Shown: positions 36,634 through 45,583 of the stretch, in pieces
Layout of the letters: every line of letters starts with the position of its first letter
Numbering within the stretch: position 1 is the stretch's first letter
Origin: Wenzhouxiangella marina
Lineage (GTDB): Bacteria > Pseudomonadota > Gammaproteobacteria > Xanthomonadales > Wenzhouxiangellaceae
Assembly: GCF_001187785.1 (NCBI RefSeq)
Contig: NZ_CP012154.1
Location: 552,501-616,500 of the forward strand
Length of the DNA stretch: 64,000 bases
Reading direction: 5' to 3'
Position numbers and translations under genes: made by a program
Notes under the pieces: generated by a model
The model's input: the letters and a program-made list of their open reading frames with translations, nothing else
What the model was told of the DNA's origin: nothing
Database searches by the model: none

Positions 36634-37808
36634 CTCGCTGCCTGCTGGAACTGGATCGCGTCGGCAAGGTGTTTCCACGCACGAACAGTTCCTCGGAGCG
36701 CCTATCGGCCTTCTGGTCCCTGCTGCGCGGGCGAGAGAAGGGCAACGGTACACTGGTGCTCGACGAGATCTCCTTCCAGGTCAGACCCGGTGAGTCGATG
36801 GGCATCATCGGATCCAATGGTGCAGGCAAGTCCACGCTTCTGAAACTCATCACCGGAGTGCTTGCACCCAGCCGCGGTCGCATCAGCCAGTCCGGCACGA
36901 GCGCGGCCCTGCTGGAGTTGGGCGCGGGCTTCGATCCAGAGTACACGGGCCTGGAGAACCTGCGCCTCAACGCCGCCTTGTTCGGTCTCAGCCCGAGTCA
37001 GGTCAATGAACGGCTCGACGACATTCTGGGCTTTGCCGACATCGGCGATTCCATCAACGAGCCGGTCAAGCACTACTCCTCGGGCATGGTGGTCCGGCTC
37101 GGGTTCGCCATCGTCGCCTCGATTCGGCCGGACCTGTTGATCACCGACGAGGTTCTGGCCGTCGGGGACGAAAGCTTTCAGAAGAAGTGCATTCGCTGGA
37201 TCGAGGACTATCTGGAAACCGGGGGTACCTTGCTGATGGTGTCCCACAACATGTATCAGGTCCAGAAGCTCTGCCGTCATGCTCTGTGGCTCCAGGATGG
37301 CCGTGCACGCGCCCTGGGGGATGTCTTCGATGTGACCCAGGCCTATCTGGCCTGGCACGAGCGCCGCGATGCCGAAGACGTGCAGCGGGCCGCCGGTCAT
37401 GCCGGTGCTGATCACTACGGTGTCACCGAGCTGGTCATCGAGGGGGCCGAGGACGCCGAGCCCAGACTGGAGATGGGGCAGTCGCTGGCGATCCGTCTGC
37501 ATCTGCGCTCCCCCGACGGACGCGCGCCGGTCGCCCTGATCGGTCTGGTTCGTGCCGATGGAACCCCGGTCTATGGAGTGGCCAGCGATCACGACGGCGC
37601 CGAGGTTCTGGCCGATGAGCGCGGCGGCTTCGTGGCGCGACTACGCTTTCCGAATCTGTCCCTGCTGCCCGGGGGCTACGTGGTTCGCGGCCATGCGATG
37701 GATCCCGAAGGTCTTCGGGTTCACGACACGGCCGAACTGCCGTTCACGGTCATGGGCCGTTCGCGGGAACTGGGTCTGGTCCGTCTGGAGCACGAATGGC
37801 TGCCATGA
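36630..37808 (+). CDS. wzt: Polysaccharide ABC exporter ATPase with C-terminal sugar-binding domain (Wzt-like)
   Basis: 392 aa. The ATPase domain has Walker A GSNGAGKS at 61-68, signature YSSGMVVRLG at about 149-158 and Walker B DLLITDE ending at E174, all intact. After residue ~240 comes a ~150-residue beta-rich domain ending LGLVRLEHEWLP, as in Wzt proteins whose C-terminal domain reads the terminal modification of the finished O-antigen. Starts with GTG in a 4-base overlap with the permease; upstream in-frame sequence belongs to the permease region. Its end overlaps the first glycosyltransferase by 13 bases. Confidence 0.92.
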   Translation: MTRCLLELDRVGKVFPRTNSSSERLSAFWSLLRGREKGNGTLVLDEISFQVRPGESMGIIGSNGAGKSTLLKLITGVLAPSRGRISQSGTSAALLELGAGFDPEYTGLENLRLNAALFGLSPSQVNERLDDILGFADIGDSINEPVKHYSSGMVVRLGFAIVASIRPDLLITDEVLAVGDESFQKKCIRWIEDYLETGGTLLMVSHNMYQVQKLCRHALWLQDGRARALGDVFDVTQAYLAWHERRDAEDVQRAAGHAGADHYGVTELVIEGAEDAEPRLEMGQSLAIRLHLRSPDGRAPVALIGLVRADGTPVYGVASDHDGAEVLADERGGFVARLRFPNLSLLPGGYVVRGHAMDPEGLRVHDTAELPFTVMGRSRELGLVRLEHEWLP

Positions 37809-38641
37809 CGGTCATCGTGGTGCCGGTGTTCAACGCCGCCGAGGAAACCCGGCGATGCCTGGCGGCATTGCAGAACACGATTTCGGACCGCCAGGCGGTG
37901 ATCGTCATCGATGATGCGTCCACCCAGGCCGAGATCCCGGCTCTGATGGAGACCTTGCCCGATCATTGGGTGCGCGTTCGAAATGAATCCAACGTCGGGT
38001 TCGTGGGGACGGCCAACCTGGGCATGGCTCTGGCCAGCCCGGGCAACGTCATTGTCCTGAATTCCGACACGCAGGTGACCAGCGGCTGGCTCGAAGCCAT
38101 GCTCGAATGTGCCGAAAGCGATCCGGACATCGCGTCCATCACGCCCTTGAGCAACAACGCCGAGATTGCCTCCATTCCCGAGTTCTGCCAAGCCAATCCC
38201 TGGCCTGCGGATCCGGAGCGCTGGGCTCGAGCCTGCGCGGAATCCGGCCCTGGCGAGTATCCGGAGGTTCCCACCGGCGTCGGCTTCTGCATGTTTCTTC
38301 GTCGTCGTTGCCTGGATGCCATCGGAAGCTTCGATGAATCCGCCTTCGGTCGCGGTTACGGCGAGGAAAACGACTGGTGCATGCGAGCGATCGAGGCTGG
38401 TTGGCGACACGTGCTCTGCGACAAGGCCTACGTCGCGCACGCGGGCAATGCGAGTTTCGGACCGCTCGGTCTCAAGCCCGGCGGCCAGGCCATGGACAGG
38501 CTGCTGCAGCGCCACCCCCGCTATCTCGAGCAGGTGCAGGCCTTCATCCAGCGTGACCCCATGCGCTCCCGGCGAGAGCGCATCTTGGCGTGTTTCCAGG
38601 CTCTCGATCCGGGCGATTCGCCGCTGGACGCGTCCGCCTGA
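37796..38641 (+). CDS. Family 2 glycosyltransferase
   Basis: 281 aa GT-A fold enzyme, probably adding a sugar to a lipid-linked glycan in the cytoplasm. N-terminal VIVVPVFNAAEETRRCL and VIVIDDAST (nucleotide binding), NVGFVGTANLGMALA, then NSDTQVTSGWLEAM with the DxD-type metal site. FDESAFGRGYGEENDWCMRA contains the acceptor-side ED motif seen in rhamnosyl- and related transferases. Donor and acceptor cannot be read from sequence. ATG 37796 or ATG 37805; the first overlaps wzt. Confidence 0.85.
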   Translation: MAAMTVIVVPVFNAAEETRRCLAALQNTISDRQAVIVIDDASTQAEIPALMETLPDHWVRVRNESNVGFVGTANLGMALASPGNVIVLNSDTQVTSGWLEAMLECAESDPDIASITPLSNNAEIASIPEFCQANPWPADPERWARACAESGPGEYPEVPTGVGFCMFLRRRCLDAIGSFDESAFGRGYGEENDWCMRAIEAGWRHVLCDKAYVAHAGNASFGPLGLKPGGQAMDRLLQRHPRYLEQVQAFIQRDPMRSRRERILACFQALDPGDSPLDASA

Positions 38642-38708
38642 TTCGAGCCTCCTCGGCCAGGCCTGCTTGCCTTGCCCGTGCTTGGATCCAGGCGGCCAAG
38701 GGGTGGTT

Positions 38709-38717
38709 TGCTAGAAT
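38709..38717 (+). promoter_or_regulatory. Extended -10 promoter before the methyltransferase gene
   Basis: TGCTAGAAT (TGn plus TAGAAT) lies 33 bases before the methyltransferase ATG, in the only sizeable gap (108 bases) of the polysaccharide cluster. The -35 is not recognisable. Confidence 0.45.
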
Positions 38718-38749
38718 GCGGGGCTTGATTTCCGCCCCTGGAATGACTG

Positions 38750-39601
38750 ATGGACGAATCCCAAGAACTGGAGTTTACCGGTGAGCGTTTCACGCCCGAG
38801 TGTGTTCGTGAAATGGCCTATGAGCACTGGCACCGGTATGCCTGGGCCACTCCGTTGTGCAAGGGAAAGCGGGTCCTGGACGCAGCCTGTGGCGAGGGCT
38901 ACGGCAGTCAGCTGCTCAGCAGCAGCGCAGAGCATGTGATCGGGGTCGATCTGAGCGAAGCCGCGATTTCCCACGCTCGTTCCAAGTACCGGGCCTCCAA
39001 TCTGGAGTTCCACGCGGCGGATGTGACGCGTCTGCCGCTGCCGGATGATTCCGTCGACGTGGTGGTTTCCTTCGAGACCCTCGAGCACCTGTCGGCTCAG
39101 GACGAAATGCTGGCTGAATTCCGGCGAGTCCTGCGCCAGGACGGCTGTCTGCTGATCTCCTCGCCCGACCGAAAGACCTACAGCGATGAGCGCGAGTACG
39201 ACAATCCCTTTCACGTCCGCGAACTCTATCGCGATGAGTTCGAAGCCCTGCTGGCGCGCCATTTCCCTGCCTATCGACTGTTCGGACAGAAGCTGATGTT
39301 CGTCTCGGCGCTCTGGGATCTGGCCCGAGGCGGTGAGGCCATCGTCCATACGGACCATGGTGGTCGCGTCGAGCACAGCGAAACGCCGCCTTTCCCGCCC
39401 CTTTACTTCCTCGCCCTGGCCGGCGCCAGCGTCGAGCAGCTGCCGGAGCTGCCCTCCGTGTCGCTCTACTCCGACGCGCAGGAATCGGTCTATGAGCACT
39501 ACAACGATGAAATCCGGAAACACATCCGTGCCGGCCAGCTCCTGGCAGAACGTGATGCCGAAATCGAGCGCTTGAGGGCCTTGCTGGAGCAGGCCGGTTG
39601 A
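38750..39601 (+). CDS. SAM-dependent methyltransferase with C-terminal helix
   Basis: 283 aa class I methyltransferase. Glycine-rich SAM motif LDAACGEGYGSQLL, acidic end of beta-2 in GVDLSEAAI, motif II/III around DSVDVVVSFETLEHL, and a beta-hairpin lid part near YDNPFHVRELY. The N-terminal EFTGERFTPE and the FHVRELYRDEF segment are common in sugar methyltransferases of O-antigen loci. The last ~35 residues (IRKHIRAGQLLAERDAEIE) form a short amphipathic helix that may be a coiled coil. With a Wzt carrying a sugar-binding tail nearby, a chain-capping role like WbdD is possible (inference). The next gene overlaps by 4 bases. Confidence 0.85.
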   Translation: MDESQELEFTGERFTPECVREMAYEHWHRYAWATPLCKGKRVLDAACGEGYGSQLLSSSAEHVIGVDLSEAAISHARSKYRASNLEFHAADVTRLPLPDDSVDVVVSFETLEHLSAQDEMLAEFRRVLRQDGCLLISSPDRKTYSDEREYDNPFHVRELYRDEFEALLARHFPAYRLFGQKLMFVSALWDLARGGEAIVHTDHGGRVEHSETPPFPPLYFLALAGASVEQLPELPSVSLYSDAQESVYEHYNDEIRKHIRAGQLLAERDAEIERLRALLEQAG

Positions 39602-40491
39602 CGACCGAAGCCACGCCGCTTCATCCAGCGAGAAGCTCCCGTCTTCGGGCGCTGGAGCGGGTCTGCGTACTGATCGTGAACTACAACTCCGGTCAGTGGC
39701 TGGGACGGAGCATCCGGGCCCTCAAGGGCAAGGCCGGCCGCCTTCCGATGATCCGCGTGCTCGACAATGCGTCCAGTGACACCAGCGCCAGCGATCTGGA
39801 CGAGGTTCCAGGGCTGGAATTGATCCGCTCCGACCGTAACCTGGGTTTCGGCCCCGGAATCAACGCGCTGGCGCGGGGCGTCGAGCAGGACTACCTGCTG
39901 ATCCTGAATCCGGATTGCCTGTTGGCCGTCGAAGGCCTCGAGCGTCTCATCGCCGAACTGGACGGACATCCCGAAGCCGCCCTGTGTTCGGGGCGTATCT
40001 TCGACATGAGCGGCAACGAGCAACGCGGCAGTCGGCGGCAACTGCCCAATCCGGATCGCCTCCGTAACGAAGTGCTCAGATTCCACTTCGGGGCGGGGGT
40101 CGACCTGACGCATCTGCCCCCGCCCGATCGACCCTGCGAGGTCGAGGCTGTGTCGGGTGCCTGCATGCTGATCCGCCGTTCGAGCTTCGAGGCCCTCGAC
40201 GGGTTCGACCCCGGTTTTCCGATGCATTTCGAGGACCTCGATCTCATGGCGCGCCTGCTGGAAGCCGGCGATCGGATTCGTCTCGTCCCGGATGTGGCCA
40301 TTTCGCACGCCGGTGGCGTGTCCTCCCGCCACCGCCCCTTCAGGGTCGAATACGACAAGCACCGCGGGCTGTGGCGGTTTCTCGGCAAGCATTGCAGGGA
40401 TCAGTGGCCGACCTGGTCGCGACCGCTCTGGGCGCTTGCCATCGGCCTGCATCTGCTCCTGATCGCGCCGGCCACCCTGTGGCGACGATGA
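39598..40491 (+). CDS. Family 2 glycosyltransferase (rhamnosyltransferase-like)
   Basis: 297 aa. VCVLIVNYNSGQWLGRSI and RVLDNASSD form the nucleotide site, SDRNLGFGPGINALA follows, and LILNPDCLLAVEGLERL holds the DxD-like motif. PMHFEDLDLMARLLEAG is the acidic acceptor motif shared with WbbL-type rhamnosyltransferases. A hydrophobic stretch near the C-terminus (LWALAIGLHLLLIAPATLW) may anchor it to the membrane. Start is TTG overlapping the methyltransferase stop; no ATG lies before the conserved N-terminus. It overlaps the SDR gene by 4 bases. Confidence 0.85.
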   Translation: MTTEATPLHPARSSRLRALERVCVLIVNYNSGQWLGRSIRALKGKAGRLPMIRVLDNASSDTSASDLDEVPGLELIRSDRNLGFGPGINALARGVEQDYLLILNPDCLLAVEGLERLIAELDGHPEAALCSGRIFDMSGNEQRGSRRQLPNPDRLRNEVLRFHFGAGVDLTHLPPPDRPCEVEAVSGACMLIRRSSFEALDGFDPGFPMHFEDLDLMARLLEAGDRIRLVPDVAISHAGGVSSRHRPFRVEYDKHRGLWRFLGKHCRDQWPTWSRPLWALAIGLHLLLIAPATLWRR

Positions 40492-41354
40492 GCAGTTCCC
40501 CGACCGTGTTGCTGCTCGGAGCCAGTGGCCCGTGCGGCCAGGCCTTCATCCAGCGCATGGAAGGGCGAGGGGTGAGTCTGATCGCGGTGTCACGCCGTCC
40601 GCCGGCGCGGACCTCGGCGCACGTGCTGTGGTTGCAGCAGGACCTCGATCTCGAGCCGGTGTCGATGGAGGCGAGCGTGCTGGTCAGTGCGGGCCCTCTG
40701 ATTCACGCGCTCAGGCAGGTCGAAGCAGGGACTCGCCTCGGTCGAGTGGTGGCCTTGAGCTCCGCCAGTACCCTGTTCAAATCCGACTCGAGGGATCCGG
40801 AGGAGCGGGCGCTCATGCAGCGTCTGATCGATCAGGAGGACGCACTCGCGCTGGCCTGCGAGCAACGCGATATCCGGCTCACGCTGCTCAAGCCCACGCT
40901 GATCTACGGTGGGGACAGCTCGAGCAATGTCGGCCGCGTCAGCGGTCTGGCGGCCAGGCTGCCGGTGCTGCCCTACTGTGGCCGAGGCCTGCGGCACCCG
41001 GTGCACGCCAGCGACCTTGCCGAACTCATGGAGCGCTGTCTGGTCCTGGGGGATGCGGCGGAGGGGCGCTGGTTGCTCGGCGGCGGTGAGACGATCGAAT
41101 ACCCGACGATGCTCAGACGGATGGCCGCGTCGACCGGGTCTCAGCCCCGGCTGCTCCGGGTTCCGCTCTGGCTGATGCGCCTGGCGCTGGCGTCGGCCCA
41201 TGGCTGCGGCCGACTGCGTGATCTCAAGGCGGTGATGCTGATGCGACAGGGCGTCGATCTGGTCGTCGACGATACACCCGCTCGCCGCCAGCTCGGCTGG
41301 TCTCCTCGCCGGTTCCTGCCCGGGGTGTCCGGGCAGTCCGGAAACTCGGTTTGA
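40488..41354 (+). CDS. NAD(P)-dependent epimerase/SDR-like protein
   Basis: 288 aa extended-SDR-like protein. The nucleotide-binding loop is VLLLGASGPCGQAFIQRM (GxSGxxG). VVALSSASTLF is at the catalytic serine position and LTLLKPTLIYGGD is the usual strand after the active site. The YxxxK pair is not clear, so it may be an atypical or non-catalytic member. Last gene of the polysaccharide cluster, so nucleotide-sugar or lipid-sugar modification is plausible; substrate unknown. Starts in a 4-base overlap with the glycosyltransferase. Confidence 0.75.
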   Translation: MSSSPTVLLLGASGPCGQAFIQRMEGRGVSLIAVSRRPPARTSAHVLWLQQDLDLEPVSMEASVLVSAGPLIHALRQVEAGTRLGRVVALSSASTLFKSDSRDPEERALMQRLIDQEDALALACEQRDIRLTLLKPTLIYGGDSSSNVGRVSGLAARLPVLPYCGRGLRHPVHASDLAELMERCLVLGDAAEGRWLLGGGETIEYPTMLRRMAASTGSQPRLLRVPLWLMRLALASAHGCGRLRDLKAVMLMRQGVDLVVDDTPARRQLGWSPRRFLPGVSGQSGNSV

Positions 41355-41377
41355 GATCGGCCGACCCGATCAGGCGA

Positions 41378-41875
41378 TCACCATTCGCGGCGCACGGCCT
41401 GTTCGATGATCTCCTCTGCGGTCAATCCGTCCAGGGAGCGATAGAAATCTGCCAGTGAACCTCCGCTCATGCTGAAGTTCCGACGGTATCGGATGGCCGC
41501 GTCCAGGCTCTGGTACTGGGCCGCAGAGGTGTCGGCGGCGATCATCTCGAGGCTCGCGGCGAAGGCTTCGGGGCTCGAGCCATCCACGATAAAGGTCAGC
41601 CCATAACCTTCGCTGTCCAGTTCGCCGACCAGGCTAGGAATCTGCCGGGCGGGGTCGACTCGCGTCCCACGGGCTCGCGATTCCTCGGCGGACTGTTCGC
41701 TTTCCGCTTCGTCTCCGACCGCAGGCTCCGGTGCTTCGGCGCGCTGCGTGCGGGCGCTGGCTGCGCTCTCGGCCGGGCTGGATTCCTGCGCGGGTTCCGG
41801 CGTGCGAGCGGTTTCGTTGGATTGACACGCGGTCAGCGCAAGGGCGACCACGACGATGAATGAAAGAAGGCGCAT
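41378..41875 (-). CDS. Putative lipoprotein
   Basis: 165 aa. Lipoprotein signal LLSFIVVVALALTAC with the lipid cysteine at C17. Next come ~65 residues rich in A, E, S and P (a spacer), and a ~90-residue helical domain ending FYRSLDGLTAEEIIEQAV. That ending recalls small DUF6694-type lipoproteins, from memory only. The start at MRLLSF gives the proper signal; an upstream ATG would add ten residues before it. It lies 75 bases downstream of ettA on the same strand and converges with the polysaccharide cluster. Confidence 0.7.
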   Translation of the reverse strand: MRLLSFIVVVALALTACQSNETARTPEPAQESSPAESAASARTQRAEAPEPAVGDEAESEQSAEESRARGTRVDPARQIPSLVGELDSEGYGLTFIVDGSSPEAFAASLEMIAADTSAAQYQSLDAAIRYRRNFSMSGGSLADFYRSLDGLTAEEIIEQAVRREW

Positions 41876-41950
41876 GCTCTTGTTCCTCAGGATACAGATG
41901 CTCATTAGTCCAGAATTGCGACGATCAGTTCAAGTGATTTGCCTGCTTGT

Positions 41951-43621
41951 TCAGGATTTCAGCTTCTTGTACTTCAGGCGATGCGGCCCCGCCTGATCGC
42001 CGCGCCGGCGCTTCAGGTCGGCTTCGTAGTCCGAGAAATTCCCCTCGAACCACTCGACGTGGGAGTCCCCTTCGAAGGCCAGCACGTGGGTGGCGATCCG
42101 GTCCAGGAACCAGCGATCATGCGAGATCACCAGAGCGCAACCGGGGAAGGCCAGCAGGCCTTCTTCCAGGGCGCGCAGGGTCTCGACGTCAAGGTCGTTG
42201 GTCGGCTCGTCGAGCAGCAGGACGTTGCCGCCCTGGCGCAGGGTCTTGGCCAGGTGAACGCGGTTGCGCTCACCACCCGAGAGTTGGCCCACGCGCTTCT
42301 GCTGCTCCGAGCCCTTGAAGTTGAAGCGGCTGGCATAGGCACGTGCGGGAATCCGGTAGTTGCCGACCGCGATCTCTTCGGCTCCGTCGGAGATTTCCTC
42401 CCAGACCTGGCGGTTGTCGTCCAGGCTGTCGCGGCGCTGGTCGACGTAGGCCAGTTCGACCGTCTCCCCGACGCGGACCGAGCCCTGGTCGGGCTGCTCG
42501 ACGCCGGCGATCATCTTGAACAGGGTGGACTTGCCGGCACCGTTGCCGCCGATGATGCCGACGATGGCGCCGGGCGGGATCTTGAAACTCAGGTCCTCGA
42601 TCAGCAGTGCATCACCAAAGCCCTTGTAGACGCCGTCGAGCTCGATCACCTGGTCGCCGAGGCGCGGGCCGGGCGGGATGTAGATCTGCCGGGTCTCGTT
42701 GCGGCTCTGGAACTCCTTGGAATTGAGCTCCTCGAACTGCTTCAGGCGCGCCTTGCTCTTGGCCTGGCGACCCTTGGGATTGGCGCGCACCCATTCGAGC
42801 TCGGACTTTATCATCTTCTGGCGCGCGGCTTCCTGCTTCTCTTCGATGGCCAGGCGCTGTTCCTTCTGCTCCAGCCAGGACGTGTAGTTGCCCTCATAGG
42901 GCAGGCCATGGCCACGGTCCATCTCCAGGATCCAGCCGGCGACGTTGTCGAGGAAGTAGCGGTCATGGGTCACGGCCATGACCGTGCCCGGAAAGTCGTC
43001 GAGAAAGCGCTCCAGCCAGGCCACCGATTCGGCGTCGAGGTGGTTGGTCGGCTCGTCGAGGAGCAGCATGTCGGGCTTGGACAGAAGCAGGCGGCACAAA
43101 GCGACGCGGCGACGCTCACCCCCCGACAGCACCTTGATCTCGCTGTCCCAGGCCGGCAGGCGCAGGGCATCGGCGGCGACTTCCAGGGTGCGGTCCAGCT
43201 CCCAGCCGCCGACGGCATCGATCTTGTCCTGGAGCTCGGCCTGTTCGGCCAGCAGCTCGGTCATCTCGTCATCTTCCATCGGCTCGGCGAAGCGGTCGGA
43301 GATCGCGTTGAAGCGGTCGAGGAGGGACTGGACTTCGCCCACGCCCTGCATCACGGCCTCGCGCACGGTCAGGTCTTCGGGCAACTCCGGCTCCTGCGGA
43401 AGGTAGCCGATGCGGATGCCGGGCTGCGGCCTGGCTTCACCGTCGAATTCCTTGTCGACGCCGGCCATGATCCGCAGCACGGTGGATTTGCCGGCGCCGT
43501 TCAGGCCCAGGACGCCGATCTTGGCGCCGGGGAAGAAGGACAGGGACACGTCCTTGATCAGCGTGCGATTGGGGGGCACCACCTTGGAGACGCGGTGCAT
43601 CGTGTAAACGTACTGGGCCAT
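41951..43621 (-). CDS. ettA: Energy-dependent translational throttle protein EttA
   Basis: ABC-F protein that binds the ribosomal E site and gates entry into elongation according to ATP/ADP. 556 aa, against 555 in E. coli. Two ATPase domains: Walker [10 protein letters not shown] and GGNGAGKST, signatures [11 protein letters not shown] and [11 protein letters not shown], Walker [12 protein letters not shown] and [11 protein letters not shown]. They are joined by the helical interdomain linker. N-terminus [17 protein letters not shown] is the family form; the 20 codons upstream look non-coding. Stands between the OleD-like gene and a lipoprotein on the same strand. Confidence 0.96.
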   Translation of the reverse strand: MAQYVYTMHRVSKVVPPNRTLIKDVSLSFFPGAKIGVLGLNGAGKSTVLRIMAGVDKEFDGEARPQPGIRIGYLPQEPELPEDLTVREAVMQGVGEVQSLLDRFNAISDRFAEPMEDDEMTELLAEQAELQDKIDAVGGWELDRTLEVAADALRLPAWDSEIKVLSGGERRRVALCRLLLSKPDMLLLDEPTNHLDAESVAWLERFLDDFPGTVMAVTHDRYFLDNVAGWILEMDRGHGLPYEGNYTSWLEQKEQRLAIEEKQEAARQKMIKSELEWVRANPKGRQAKSKARLKQFEELNSKEFQSRNETRQIYIPPGPRLGDQVIELDGVYKGFGDALLIEDLSFKIPPGAIVGIIGGNGAGKSTLFKMIAGVEQPDQGSVRVGETVELAYVDQRRDSLDDNRQVWEEISDGAEEIAVGNYRIPARAYASRFNFKGSEQQKRVGQLSGGERNRVHLAKTLRQGGNVLLLDEPTNDLDVETLRALEEGLLAFPGCALVISHDRWFLDRIATHVLAFEGDSHVEWFEGNFSDYEADLKRRRGDQAGPHRLKYKKLKS

Positions 43622-43716
43622 GGTATTGAAAGAACTCGTGGGTCGAATCGAAAGAAGATGGGGATTGTAGCCGCTGGACAAAAGCGCCAGCCCGCATCAT
43701 TCGTGATTGATGTGGG

Positions 43717-44700
43717 CTAGTGGGCCAGGCTCGAACGCAAGCGCTCCAGTCCCTGCTCGATGCTGACGGCGGGCTCGTAGCCCAGGTCGCGACGGGCCGC
43801 CGACAGGTCATACCAGTGCGCCGTGGACAGGTGTTCGACGACGAAGCGGGACAGCGGCGGGTCGCTGCGTCGACGGCTCAATCTCCACAGGCCTTCGACG
43901 AGTGCGGCGACGGCCATGGCCAGGCGCGGCGAGACCGTGCCCAGGCGCGGCGTTTCGCCTGCGGCTTCGAGCAGTCTGGTGATGATTTCGCCTGCGGCCA
44001 GGGGTTCGCCGTTGGAAATGAAATAGGCCTTGCCGGCCGCGCTGGCCCGGCCGCGCAGATTGTCCAGCGCCAGCAGGTGAGCGGCGGCGGCATTGTCGAT
44101 GTAGACCGTGTCGATCTTCTTGTCCGGGCCCGGCAGGCGCAGGCGCCCGGCCCGGTTCTTCTCGATCAGTCGCGGCAGGAGCTGGTTGTCGCCCGGCCCC
44201 CAGATCAGATGGGGCCGCAGCGCGCAGGTCTTCAGGCCTTCGCCGTTGGCGGCCAGGACCAGGCGCTCGGCGCGGGCCTTGGTCTCGGGGTAGGGCGCCT
44301 GGAAATGCGTCGGGTAGGGAAGGGACTCGTCGCCACCTTCGATATCGCCACCCCCATGCACCACGCTGGGCGAGGAGGTGTGGACCAGGTAGGGCACCGA
44401 GTGGCGTCGGCAGGCCTGCAGCACGTTCTCCGTGCCGGTGACGTTGGCGGCCTCGTAGTCCGGTGCATAAAGACCGGGTCCGGCCTTGGCGGCGACGTGG
44501 ATGACGGCGTCGACCCCGGCCACGGCGACGTCGACCGCCCCGGCATCGGCCAGGTCGCCGCGTCGGCAGTCGACGCCGAGCCGGGCGAGCTCCGGGTAGT
44601 CGGAACGGTTGATGACGCGCACGGCGTCGCCGCGATCGAGCAGCTGGCGAACGATGGCCTGGCCGAGAAAGCCGCCGCCGCCGGTGACCAGAATCTTCAT
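43717..44700 (-). CDS. NAD-dependent epimerase/dehydratase, OleD-like
   Basis: 327 aa extended SDR of the 3-beta-hydroxysteroid-dehydrogenase type. MKILVTGGGGFLGQAIVRQLL is split by the Rossmann GxxGxxG. VIHVAAKAG, VHTSSPSVV (serine) and YPETKARAE (the YxxxK pair) give a full catalytic set, and LRPHLIWGPGD follows. These segments match OleD, the 2-alkyl-3-oxoalkanoate reductase of olefin biosynthesis. No oleA, oleB or oleC is in the window, so the role is uncertain; a sterol- or sugar-type reductase is the alternative. Confidence 0.75.
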   Translation of the reverse strand: MKILVTGGGGFLGQAIVRQLLDRGDAVRVINRSDYPELARLGVDCRRGDLADAGAVDVAVAGVDAVIHVAAKAGPGLYAPDYEAANVTGTENVLQACRRHSVPYLVHTSSPSVVHGGGDIEGGDESLPYPTHFQAPYPETKARAERLVLAANGEGLKTCALRPHLIWGPGDNQLLPRLIEKNRAGRLRLPGPDKKIDTVYIDNAAAAHLLALDNLRGRASAAGKAYFISNGEPLAAGEIITRLLEAAGETPRLGTVSPRLAMAVAALVEGLWRLSRRRSDPPLSRFVVEHLSTAHWYDLSAARRDLGYEPAVSIEQGLERLRSSLAH

Positions 44701-44820
44701 GCGTGTTCAGCTTGCTGAGACAGGCCGGGCAGTATCGGCTCTGGCCCGGTTTTGTTCAAGAAGTGGAGCGGTGCTGGTGGCTGCCCATGGGCAGGTCGGC
44801 CGCTTGATCGCTTCGATCGC

Positions 44821-45462
44821 TCAGCCGCCTCTCCGCCATCGACCGAGCCAGTGTTCGATGCGGGTGCGGCGAAACAGGGCGGCGTCGCGCTCGCTCAGCT
44901 CCGTGTAGCCGCCGTACTTGAGTTTGATCCAGGCGTTCAGGTCGGTCTGGCGCATGAGCTCGAACAGGCGGTGATTGATGGGCCGACTCCCGTCCTTTCT
45001 GAGAGTGGCCGTGCCGAAATCGAGGATGATCGGTCGGCCCTGAGCGTCGACCAGCAGGTTGGCCTTGCGCTTGAGGTCGCCGTGCGCAACGCCGCGGGCA
45101 TGCATGGTCCGGATGAGGCTCAGCAGGCGCTCGAAGAAGGGATCATCACGATCCAGGCCGGCCTCGCGCAGCGGCGTACCCGGAATGAAATCCAGCACCA
45201 GGCGGTCACCCGGGTACAGGCCGTGACAACGCGGAAAGCCTGCAAGGCCGTCCAGTCGTCGATAGGCCCGGTATTCGTGGCGCAGGCCGGCGGCGCGCAG
45301 GGTCCAGGCCAGTCCCCGGCCCTTGGGTTGCTTGATGGCCAGGTCCCGCCCGTCGATCCTGAAGCGCCGGACCTCGCCCTGGTTGGACTCGGCCAGCGGC
45401 TCCCCTTGCGAGAAATCCAGACCGTCGAGCAGGTCGTCCAGGGCATCGGAATCGGTCGGCAT
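44821..45462 (-). CDS. Small protein-kinase-like protein
   Basis: 213 aa with a compact kinase fold. RDLAIKQPKG carries the likely ATP-site lysine, RLVLDFIPGTPL is the hinge, VAHGDLKRKANLLVD is the catalytic loop (HGD form) and ILDFGTA is the metal-binding DFG. The fold resembles RIO/Kdo-kinase and InaA-type small kinases rather than Hanks kinases. Substrate unknown; an LPS-core or lipid-linked sugar target would suit the envelope neighbours, but this is a guess. Divergent from fmdB. Confidence 0.75.
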   Translation of the reverse strand: MPTDSDALDDLLDGLDFSQGEPLAESNQGEVRRFRIDGRDLAIKQPKGRGLAWTLRAAGLRHEYRAYRRLDGLAGFPRCHGLYPGDRLVLDFIPGTPLREAGLDRDDPFFERLLSLIRTMHARGVAHGDLKRKANLLVDAQGRPIILDFGTATLRKDGSRPINHRLFELMRQTDLNAWIKLKYGGYTELSERDAALFRRTRIEHWLGRWRRGG

Positions 45463-45583
45463 TGGCGTGTCGAGGGTCGGTCAGCGCGATTTTTCTGGCA
45501 AAATGGGGGGTTGGAGGCTCGAATTGCCTCGCTCCGGCCCCAAATATAGCCGAACCGTTTGGACCTCATCCAGGAATCAAGCC

